DNA of 5,636 nucleotides. Source: Candidatus Izemoplasma sp. Its GTDB lineage: Bacteria > Bacillota_I > Bacilli_A > Izemoplasmatales > Izemoplasmataceae. Within the stretch, counting starts at the first letter, position 1; each line of letters starts with the position of its first letter. Of this stretch, positions 1 to 5,592 are shown one piece after another. The stretch spans positions 1 to 5,636 of the forward strand of contig JAOZSP010000116.1 in NCBI GenBank assembly GCA_029939615.1, given 5' to 3'. The notes beneath the pieces were generated by a model. It did not search any database and was not told the DNA's origin. It worked only from the letters and a program-made list of their open reading frames with translations. Made by a program: the position numbers and the translations under genes.

Positions 1-228
1 ATCATAATTAACTGCAGAATCATCCACAATTATACCTTCTGTAACTTCAAGACCTTCTTTGTCAAGAATAGTAACAAAAATAGTGTAATCCACAGGTTCT
101 GAAAATACCTCGATTTCGATATCTTCATTAGTGTTTAAATCAATACCTGAATATTCCTCAATCAAATCACATCCAGCCAAAAAAAAGATGAGTAAAAAAA
201 TACTCGTAAAAAGTTGTATCTGTCTCAT
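1..228 (-). CDS. Putative lipoprotein, 5' part only (runs off left edge)
   Basis: Seventy-six codons are visible and the frame is open to the window edge, so the C-terminus is missing. The N-terminus is a lipoprotein signal peptide: a basic start (R2), a hydrophobic stretch (about residues 6-17) and a lipobox L17-A18-G19-C20, so the mature protein should begin at lipid-modified C20 on the outer face of the membrane. The mature part is acidic and rich in alternating polar and hydrophobic residues, as in a beta-sandwich module (for example residues 46-55, VDYTIFVTIL), but I do not recognise a family. An in-frame ATG lies two codons upstream at 234. I chose 228 because the GGGAGG site at 236-241 is 7 nt from it and only 1 nt from the upstream ATG. 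The gene is divergent from the nuclease cluster and has its own promoter (301-330). The existence of a lipoprotein gene is well supported; its function is unknown. Confidence 0.8.
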   Translation of the reverse strand, partial: MRQIQLFTSIFLLIFFLAGCDLIEEYSGIDLNTNEDIEIEVFSEPVDYTIFVTILDKEGLEVTEGIIVDDSAVNYD

Positions 229-248
229 GTCCATTCCTCCCGTATAAT

Positions 249-293
249 AAAAAAAACTAGTAAGGGATCACAAGTTTGATTTTTGTATCCCTT
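249..293 (-). promoter_or_regulatory. 5'-terminal stem-loop plus U-tract in the leader of the left lipoprotein gene
   Basis: On the minus strand AAGGGAT (293-287) pairs with ATCCCTT (268-262). The stem continues with 4 more pairs (283-286 with 270-273) past a single bulged base at 269, enclosing a 9-nt loop (274-282). After 5 unpaired bases comes a run of eight T on the minus strand (256-249). If the promoter at 301-330 is right, transcription starts near 294, so the hairpin is the very 5' end of the mRNA and the start codon lies about 66 nt downstream. It may be an mRNA-stabilising 5' stem or an attenuator. The 5-nt gap before the T-run makes a classical terminator less certain. It matches no riboswitch family I know. 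Confidence 0.45.
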
Positions 294-300
294 TTGTTTA

Positions 301-330
301 ATTATAACATGTATTTCGAATGTAGGACAA
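301..330 (-). promoter_or_regulatory. Promoter of the left lipoprotein gene
   Basis: Read on the minus strand, TTGTCC (330-325; 4 of 6 to the -35 consensus) is followed after 18 bp by a perfect TATAAT (306-301). The -10 is preceded by TG and one base, making it an extended -10. Predicted transcription start is near 294. It faces left and can only serve the lipoprotein gene at 228. Confidence 0.6.
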
Positions 331-406
331 TAATTTTTTTGATTTGTTTTTTTACTTTTTTACTTGGATTTTCTCAATTTTTACATTTCCCTATTATGTT
401 CGCTTA

Positions 407-432
407 TTTTACTTTAACAAGTTAAAGGTAAA
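407..432. promoter_or_regulatory. Palindromic candidate operator 1
   Basis: A tight dyad: CTTTAAC (412-418) and GTTAAAG (421-427) are perfect 7-bp arms around AA. Symmetry continues outward to 408 and 432 if G428 is allowed as an extra base. The left half (TTTTACTTTAA, 407-417) is identical to the left half of the second palindrome at 458. The 2-nt gap makes an RNA hairpin unlikely and a dimeric regulator site more likely. The regulator is not in the window. Confidence 0.4.
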
Positions 433-457
433 TTAAAACGGAAAACTACCATCTTTA

Positions 458-483
458 TTTTACTTTAAGGCCGTAAAGTAAAA
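458..483. promoter_or_regulatory. Palindromic candidate operator 2
   Basis: A 26-bp near-perfect palindrome. TTTTACTTTA (458-467) and TAAAGTAAAA (474-483) are perfect 10-bp arms and the centre AGGCCG has GGCC symmetry, so 12 of 13 positions pair. It ends 3 bp before a candidate -35 at 487, where a bound activator or repressor could act on transcription toward the nuclease. No T-run follows, so it is not an obvious terminator. Confidence 0.5.
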
Positions 484-486
484 CTA

Positions 487-515
487 TTCACAATAAATAG
501 GTGATTAATTATACT
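487..515 (+). promoter_or_regulatory. Candidate upstream promoter for the nuclease cluster
   Basis: TTCACA (487-492; 5 of 6 to consensus), 17-bp spacer, TATACT (510-515; 5 of 6). Predicted start is near 522, giving a leader of about 114 nt before the nuclease start. It directly abuts palindrome 2, so this is the promoter most likely to be controlled by the operators. Confidence 0.45.
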
Positions 516-572
516 TTCATTTATGTTGAAGAAAAAGAGCATTAAGAAAATACAACTATATGATATATTCAT

Positions 573-600
573 TTGCTCAATGTTGGTCTCGTGCTATAAT
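573..600 (+). promoter_or_regulatory. Candidate proximal promoter for the nuclease cluster
   Basis: A perfect TATAAT (595-600) preceded by TG and one base (592-594), an extended -10. The -35 is poor (TTGCTC, 573-578, 16-bp spacer; 3 of 6), as is common with extended -10 promoters. Predicted start is near 607, leaving a 29-nt leader before the ATG at 636. Confidence 0.55.
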
Positions 601-635
601 TAAATGTTAAAGAACATAAAAAAAGAATCTAACAC

Positions 636-3158
636 ATGAAAGTAGTGGGTAATATGAAAAACTTATTAAAAACAGTATTATTAGTAATCCTTACAGTAAC
701 GACAATTATTAGCTTAGTTGCTGTATTCGCAGAAGAAGTTGTAACTGTTGATGTTACTGTTACTTCAGTGTTTAACAACAATGAAGTAGTAATTGATATG
801 GAAGATGTCGAAGTAGGATCAGAATTTGTTTTTGATGATGCATTAACTAGTCAAGAACAATATGTTTTCTCATACTGGATTATTGACGGATATATTAATA
901 CCGAATATGAATTAGACAATATATTCATATTCAACAGTGATGTTAATTTAAAAGCTGTTTTTCATAGTCCTTTAATGGTAACTACTATATTTACTAAAGA
1001 AGATGGATATGTATTAGACATTCAAGTAATTTCTTATGATACTGATGTACTAGATAATGATATAGAACTACCTTTAAAACAAGGTTATATAGTATCAACT
1101 CCTGCTTGGGATAATTCATTAGAAAAGATAAAAATTGATACAATTTTTATCTTACAATATGAAATTAATCCGCTACTTAGTAATCAACTTACAGTTGTTA
1201 ACGGAACAGGAAGTGGAAGTTACTTAATTAACTCTTCAGTTACAATAACTGCGGATGCTCCTATAGAAGGAGAATACTTTAGTCATTGGGAAGAAAGAGG
1301 CGAAATAGTAAGTAGAGCTTCAACTGATACTTTCGCAATGGTTGTAAATAGAACACTAGAAGCAATATATACAACTTCATCACCGAGTGCTGAACTACTA
1401 ATAAATCTAAGTGATGAATTTGTACTTACAATAGGAGAAACTTCATATTTAGCTCATTTCTATATTCCTTTAGATTTTACGTTAATCGAATTTGGAGTAA
1501 TTGAATCTACTGAAGAAACATTTACTTTAGATACAGTAGGAGTAGATATAGAAGTTCAATCAAAAATAAATAATGATTGTAATGAATTTATAGTTTCATT
1601 ATTAGATACAGAAAATATTCTTATAAGAGCTTATTTAAAAGTAGAAGACAGTTTCGGAACTGAAACAGTAATATATAGTGATATAAAAGGTGAACTTATT
1701 ACAGAAGAAATAGTAGAGTATTACACTACTAGCTTTGAAGATACAGCGAAAGGATCATATGCTGCTGGGATGGTCGTTTCAAACACAAAAACATGGATGT
1801 TGAATGATGCCTTAATAGGTTCGTTATCTTCTGATCAAACTGATTTATCTAAATCAATCAGACTACGAACTGGTGATATTACATCACAGTTCGCTGTTGA
1901 TGAACTATATCAAATCACTTTTCTTTATGGAAGATATTTAAGTGATAGTGCTAGTACCTTTAGTCTAGAAATATCAGATGATCAAACAGTTTGGATAAGC
2001 TTAGACGATAACATTTACGCTGATACCGCATTTGAGAGATATGAATTTACTTTAACTGATGAAATCTATTCATTACTTTCACTTGATAAAAACAATGAAT
2101 ACTATATAAGAATAAAAAGCACTTCAAGTGAACGAGTGAATATCGACGATATTCACATTATTCAAAAGACTGGATCAACCTCAAATCCTGATCCTGATCC
2201 TTCAGGAGAAAGTGATACTTTAGTAATCACGTTACCTTCAAATATTGATAATATCTATTCTTTAGGAGATACATACATTATTCCTACTTGTACCGCTATT
2301 GATGATATAATAGGAGAAGTAGATTGCCTTATTGAAGGAACCGTAGACACATCAAATATAGGTGCATATATAATAACGTTTTATGCACATGATGGGGAAG
2401 GTTTAATTAAAACAAAAAGGATAGAGTATATTGTCTTTAGAGATGAAGCATTACTAGAAATAGACTACACTGGATACTATGATGGAATAGAAGGATTATA
2501 TGGGCAAGAACTACTAGAAGCTTTAAGAATAATCCTAAATGATACTATATCTAGAATCTCCTACGGAGAAGCTAGATACGTTTTAGATGATACAGATGAA
2601 GACCCAAGTAATCCAAGTAATATCTTAACTATTTATTCAAGAGATTCAGTTAGTGAAGTTTGGGATTCAGGATCTACTTGGAACCGGGAACATGTATGGC
2701 CAAATTCACGTCTAGGAATTCCTAGAGTTAATAACAGCAGTATAAATATAGGTAGTGATCTTCATAACCTAAGAGCTTGTGTTTCTTCTATAAATAGTTC
2801 AAGAAGTAATAAAGTATTTGGATTAACAACGACATCAGATACATACTTCCCAGGAGACTACGATAAAGGAGACATATCAAGAATCTTATTTTACATGGTT
2901 GTAATGTATAGTGAACTTGAATTAGTAGAACAAATATTACCTAATAACCCAGATACTAACTACACATTAGAAGGTGCAGACATGTCAATATTACAATATC
3001 TTATAATGTGGCATTATCAAGATACTGTCGATTCATTTGAAATGAATCGTAATGAAGAGATATATGATATCCAAGATAACCGTAATCCATTTATTGATTA
3101 CGAGTACTTAGTAGAACTAATATGGTATCAACATGTTAATATACCGGAAACTGATTAA
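636..3158 (+). CDS. Secreted multidomain endonuclease I family nuclease
   Basis: An 840-residue exported nuclease. Residues 7-32 are a signal peptide with a probable signal peptidase I site (V-F-A32, then EE) and no lipobox, so the protein is secreted. About 78-110 and 184-246 are divergent InlB-type bacterial repeats (the second has GTGSGSY, F-x-x-W and a closing LEAIY); 253-350 is an unrecognised beta region; 361-510 is a jelly-roll-like module of the kind often placed before endonuclease I domains (FEDTAKGSYAAG, ending NIDDIHI); 516-527 is a DP-rich linker; 528-600 is a DUF5011-like Ig domain (LGDTYIIP). About 605-830 is the endonuclease I domain, with WNREHVWPNS (682-691), SDLHNLR (707-713), FPGDYDKGD (738-746) and QDNRNPFID (813-821). 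By analogy with Vvn/EndA, H686 is the general base and E685 and N720 bind the metal; all are present, so activity is expected: non-specific cutting of extracellular DNA and perhaps RNA. The start is uncertain: a weak AAAGA site fits 636, and an ATG at 654 would also keep the signal peptide. The stop codon overlaps the next gene's Shine-Dalgarno site. Confidence 0.93.
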   Translation: MKVVGNMKNLLKTVLLVILTVTTIISLVAVFAEEVVTVDVTVTSVFNNNEVVIDMEDVEVGSEFVFDDALTSQEQYVFSYWIIDGYINTEYELDNIFIFNSDVNLKAVFHSPLMVTTIFTKEDGYVLDIQVISYDTDVLDNDIELPLKQGYIVSTPAWDNSLEKIKIDTIFILQYEINPLLSNQLTVVNGTGSGSYLINSSVTITADAPIEGEYFSHWEERGEIVSRASTDTFAMVVNRTLEAIYTTSSPSAELLINLSDEFVLTIGETSYLAHFYIPLDFTLIEFGVIESTEETFTLDTVGVDIEVQSKINNDCNEFIVSLLDTENILIRAYLKVEDSFGTETVIYSDIKGELITEEIVEYYTTSFEDTAKGSYAAGMVVSNTKTWMLNDALIGSLSSDQTDLSKSIRLRTGDITSQFAVDELYQITFLYGRYLSDSASTFSLEISDDQTVWISLDDNIYADTAFERYEFTLTDEIYSLLSLDKNNEYYIRIKSTSSERVNIDDIHIIQKTGSTSNPDPDPSGESDTLVITLPSNIDNIYSLGDTYIIPTCTAIDDIIGEVDCLIEGTVDTSNIGAYIITFYAHDGEGLIKTKRIEYIVFRDEALLEIDYTGYYDGIEGLYGQELLEALRIILNDTISRISYGEARYVLDDTDEDPSNPSNILTIYSRDSVSEVWDSGSTWNREHVWPNSRLGIPRVNNSSINIGSDLHNLRACVSSINSSRSNKVFGLTTTSDTYFPGDYDKGDISRILFYMVVMYSELELVEQILPNNPDTNYTLEGADMSILQYLIMWHYQDTVDSFEMNRNEEIYDIQDNRNPFIDYEYLVELIWYQHVNIPETD
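2185..2201 (+). repeat. 6-bp tandem repeat in the DP linker of the nuclease
   Basis: ATCCTG is repeated 2.8 times in frame and encodes part of the NPDPDPS linker between the jelly-roll-like and Ig-like modules. Slippage in steps of 6 bp would change linker length by two residues without shifting the frame. It is short and probably only a flexible spacer. Confidence 0.6.
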
Positions 3159-3171
3159 GGAGGAACTATTG

Positions 3172-4002
3172 ATGAAAAAAATACTAATAACAGTTATGTT
3201 TATACTACTACTATCGTCATGTAGAGAAGTTCTACCAACTGTTTCTGATATGACTGTACCTACGAATCTACATGTTCAAAATGATACTTTACTTTTTGAT
3301 GAAGTTGAAGGAGCATTATTCTATACAGTGAAAATCAATACTAATACAGTTGATATAATAACAAATAATTACAATTTAGGTAATTTACCAAATAATCAAA
3401 GTTATCAAATTTATGTTAAAAGTAATTCCGGTGAAGATTCATCTGAATATTCTGTGCCATTTAATTATGAGAAATACACATCTTCAGGAATTACAATTGA
3501 TTCAACATTTAATATGAATAGTGAATTTGATTTAATAGTTTCTTTTCAAGATCTAGAAGTTCATTCACTAAAAATCGGAAATTCGAGTCTACTATATTCA
3601 TTCACTAATGGTGAATTAATAATAAGTGGAGAATACTTAAAAACTAAAACAAATGATATAACACTAAATGTATATACAAGCGAAGGAATTACGATACTTA
3701 ATATTGCTTTTGAAGATACAGAAAAGCCATATCTAAAAGGACAAAGCGAGTTAACATTTTTAACGAGTTCACTAGATGATATCACAGTCGAATTTGAACT
3801 GTGCGGAGGATCTTTTATCTCATTATCAGGGTTTGATATAACTTTAGAAGATTACTCAGTTGAAAACGGAGTCTTAACAATAAATAACTCATATATTACT
3901 GATGTTCTAGATAACTTAGTAGAAGAAACCTTTATGCTAGGATACTATTTAGAAAATGATGGAATAATTACAATAGGATATCTATTCATTACAAGAGTAT
4001 AA
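3172..4002 (+). CDS. Surface lipoprotein with FN3 and tandem X2-like domains
   Basis: A 276-residue lipoprotein. K2 and K3 precede a hydrophobic stretch and the lipobox L14-S15-S16-C17, so the mature protein is tethered at C17. Residues 29-100 read as a fibronectin type III domain (PTNL, a V-x-G-A-x-x-Y-x-V strand at 45-53, YNLGNL at 67-72, YQIYVKS at 78-84), with phenylalanine where the core tryptophan is usual. About 104-183 and 190-276 look like two X2-type beta modules: each has a Y-S-(F/V)-x-N-G-x-L-x-I-x-x-x-Y motif (142-155 and 228-241), 86 residues apart. In other secreted enzymes such domains bind polymers or act as spacers, so a binding or scaffold role next to the nuclease is plausible. 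No catalytic domain is seen. An in-frame ATG at 3133 would overlap the nuclease gene and destroy the signal peptide. The start at 3172 has AAGGAGG (3157-3163) 8 nt upstream, and the 13-nt gap implies co-transcription with the nuclease. Confidence 0.85.
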   Translation: MKKILITVMFILLLSSCREVLPTVSDMTVPTNLHVQNDTLLFDEVEGALFYTVKINTNTVDIITNNYNLGNLPNNQSYQIYVKSNSGEDSSEYSVPFNYEKYTSSGITIDSTFNMNSEFDLIVSFQDLEVHSLKIGNSSLLYSFTNGELIISGEYLKTKTNDITLNVYTSEGITILNIAFEDTEKPYLKGQSELTFLTSSLDDITVEFELCGGSFISLSGFDITLEDYSVENGVLTINNSYITDVLDNLVEETFMLGYYLENDGIITIGYLFITRV

Positions 4003-4033
4003 TAATAAAGAGCTATTTTAGGAGGATACTGTT

Positions 4034-5077
4034 ATGAAAAAAATACTGATTCTAACAATTGTGTTATTAATAAGCATTACTTTATCTGGATGTGATCTTA
4101 GTACTGTTATTGACGATGAGAATTTACCACCTGTTGTGACAGGTAGTAATTATCTTGTTTTTGAAGCAGGAAAATTAGAAGCTGCAGAACTTCCTAATTC
4201 TTTGTTCGAAGACTACAAAAACTTTCCTAATTTGAAAGAAATTTTTGGAGCAACTGTATATCGAATAAATATTAATGGTTTTGGGACTGTTGAAAACGAA
4301 AGAGACAGATTTCCTGAAAGTACATGGATACCAGAACCTATCTTAGCTAACGAAGATTTTAAAAGAGCAATGTTCTTTGCAATAGATAGATTGTATCTTG
4401 CAGAAGATATTTACGGTGCTAAATATCCTAGTATGTATTTATTTACAGAATCATACTTAGTTGATTATGAACCTGGAGTTCCTTACCGTTATACTGAACA
4501 AGGATTATCAGTAGGTGAAGGATTATCACCGGCAACTCTTGGATTTAATTTTAGTGCTGCGCAAGCATTTTATAAAAGTGCTATAGAAACAGAGATTGCA
4601 GCTGGTAATTATACAGCTGGAACCTCTGATAATTGGACAGAAATTACTATTGATTTTTACTACTTCAGTGGTAGCGATGAACAAGTTGCTGTATTTGAAT
4701 ACCTTGAATTAGTATTTGAAACTGCATTTATTGATAGTGAGAACTTCATTCGTGTTAATCTAGTAGGATACCCAAAAGAGTTTCCTGATATTTACTATGA
4801 TCATATGTTAAAAGGTGAATTTGATTTAGCTATTGGTGGTATTAGTGGAAGTACACTAGACGCTTCTAGTTTCTTAGATACATTTAGTTCTGATAACCGT
4901 AGTGGATTTACATTGAACTGGGGAATAGATACTTCAAAAACAAATATCTTAGTAGAATATATCGATGGTGAAGGTATAATGCATCAAGAATATTGGTCAT
5001 TTGATGCGATTAGCTCAGTATTAAATGGTGAAGTGTATGTCGTTGAAGGTGAAGAAACAGAAGCACCATCGGATTAA
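4034..5077 (+). CDS. Lipoprotein equal to the C-terminal half of a family 5 ABC substrate-binding protein
   Basis: A 347-residue lipoprotein: basic KK start, hydrophobic core, lipobox L17-S18-G19-C20. The motif N106-E-D-F-K-R-A-M-x-x-A-I-D118-R119 is the FRxA...AIDR signature of OppA/DppA-type peptide-binding proteins. It is followed by a family-typical helix (FSAAQAFYKSAIETEIAAG, about 173-191), a strand (ITIDFYY, 204-210) and the C-terminal-lobe segment GEFDLAIGGISG...SDNRSGFTLNWGIDTS (261-301). In full-length relatives of about 540 residues or more the AIDR motif lies past residue 300; here it is about 90 residues after the lipobox, so most of the N-terminal lobe is absent. No remnant of it exists in the 31 bp upstream. 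A two-lobed clamp cannot form, so classical transport is doubtful; a partner-binding, lipid-anchored or altered-ligand role is possible. AGGAGG (4020-4025) lies 8 nt before the ATG. It is the last gene of the cluster, before the terminator at 5114. The family call is confident; the function is not. Confidence 0.85.
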   Translation: MKKILILTIVLLISITLSGCDLSTVIDDENLPPVVTGSNYLVFEAGKLEAAELPNSLFEDYKNFPNLKEIFGATVYRININGFGTVENERDRFPESTWIPEPILANEDFKRAMFFAIDRLYLAEDIYGAKYPSMYLFTESYLVDYEPGVPYRYTEQGLSVGEGLSPATLGFNFSAAQAFYKSAIETEIAAGNYTAGTSDNWTEITIDFYYFSGSDEQVAVFEYLELVFETAFIDSENFIRVNLVGYPKEFPDIYYDHMLKGEFDLAIGGISGSTLDASSFLDTFSSDNRSGFTLNWGIDTSKTNILVEYIDGEGIMHQEYWSFDAISSVLNGEVYVVEGEETEAPSD

Positions 5078-5113
5078 ACTAAACCAATAGTTAAGTATTA
5101 AAAATTAAATAAA

Positions 5114-5150
5114 AAAAGTTTCACAATGGGTTAATCATTGTGAAACTTTT
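5114..5150. terminator. Bidirectional intrinsic terminator between convergent genes
   Basis: A perfect 15-bp stem: AAAAGTTTCACAATG (5114-5128) pairs with CATTGTGAAACTTTT (5136-5150) around a 7-nt loop. The plus strand ends in a T-tract. The A-run at 5111-5117, continuing A-rich to the left, gives the T-tract on the minus strand. It lies 36 bp after the plus-strand cluster and 11 bp after the convergent minus-strand gene, so it serves both. Confidence 0.92.
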
Positions 5151-5161
5151 CTAATCTAAAA

Positions 5162-5521
5162 TTACAATCCCCAATCAATATCATTAAAACGATTATTAGG
5201 AATTACTTCTTTTTTAGGTTTCATTTTTGGTTTAGTGTATTCAATTTTCAAATCCTTAATTAAAGTATTTAACAGTTCATAAGTGTAAAGATGTTGATTT
5301 TTTGATATGGCATATTTGTTATCAATTATGTCACGAAGATTTCCTTCGTCATACCAAGAAGTTATCCGTGGTATTAGTTGTTTAATATGTTCTTCATCTT
5401 CCGGATATTGAAGTTTTATTAATTGATGACAGTAACTTTTAACAAAATTGTCTGTGCAAGCTTCTAGTATTGTTTTACACATTCCTTCTACTTCTATATC
5501 AAGTAATTGTTTTGTTGTCAT
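5162..5521 (-). CDS. Hypothetical 119-residue cytosolic protein
   Basis: I do not recognise this protein. It has no signal peptide or membrane segment, which sets it apart from every other gene in the window. Residues 1-95 look mainly alpha-helical and include a cysteine cluster (C15, C22, C31-H32) that could be structural or bind metal, although spacings of 7 and 9 are not a classical finger. Residues 96-106 form a proline/lysine-rich linker (TKPKMKPKKEV), and the protein ends in a short motif-like tail, RFNDIDWGL (111-119), that could be a docking peptide. The start is secure: GGAGG (5534-5530 on the minus strand) is 8 nt upstream. It has its own strong promoter with an overlapping dyad and ends at the shared terminator, so it is monocistronic and convergent with the nuclease cluster. 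A small regulator or adaptor is conceivable, but this is a guess. Confidence 0.75.
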   Translation of the reverse strand: MTTKQLLDIEVEGMCKTILEACTDNFVKSYCHQLIKLQYPEDEEHIKQLIPRITSWYDEGNLRDIIDNKYAISKNQHLYTYELLNTLIKDLKIEYTKPKMKPKKEVIPNNRFNDIDWGL

Positions 5522-5562
5522 TTGTTTCTCCTCCCTTATGTTTATTGTTTTTCCCTAATCTT

Positions 5563-5592
5563 AATTTTACAATAGCAATGTAAAATTGTCAA
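5563..5592 (-). promoter_or_regulatory. Promoter of the 119-residue protein gene with overlapping operator-like dyad
   Basis: On the minus strand a perfect TTGACA (5592-5587), a 17-bp spacer and TAAAAT (5569-5564; 5 of 6) form a near-consensus promoter, with predicted start near 5557 and a 36-nt leader. Perfect 9-bp inverted arms, AATTTTACA (5563-5571) and TGTAAAATT (5579-5587), separated by 7 bp, cover the spacer and the -10. A dimeric repressor bound here would block RNA polymerase. Confidence 0.75.

Noticed and set aside
229..234. Start codon at 234 for the left lipoprotein
   Set aside because: It is only 1 nt from the GGGAGG site; the ATG at 228 has normal 7-nt spacing.
243..275. Second minus-strand promoter (TTGTGA near 275, TATTAT near 248-243)
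   Set aside because: Its transcript would start inside the Shine-Dalgarno site and lack a usable ribosome binding site; the promoter at 301-330 is better.
334..400. T-rich stretch with 8-bp period TTTTTTAC repeats (348-365)
   Set aside because: It has only two copies, in an extremely T-rich stretch; no gene, promoter or structure beyond low complexity.
3133..3171. Earlier in-frame start for the middle lipoprotein
   Set aside because: It would put 13 charged and mixed residues before the signal peptide and overlap the nuclease gene; the 3172 start has an ideal Shine-Dalgarno site.
3561..3785. Minus-strand open frame of 74 codons inside the middle lipoprotein gene
   Set aside because: It lies wholly within a well-supported plus-strand gene, lacks a Shine-Dalgarno site, and looks like an antisense shadow.
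636..5077. Use of TGA as tryptophan, as in many Mollicutes
   Set aside because: All four complete genes read through without in-frame TGA and end at TAA, and every tryptophan I checked is TGG, which fits the standard bacterial code.
5078..5113. Possible decayed remnant of the missing substrate-binding domain downstream
   Set aside because: The short A-rich stretch shows no coding similarity to the gene and leads straight into the terminator.
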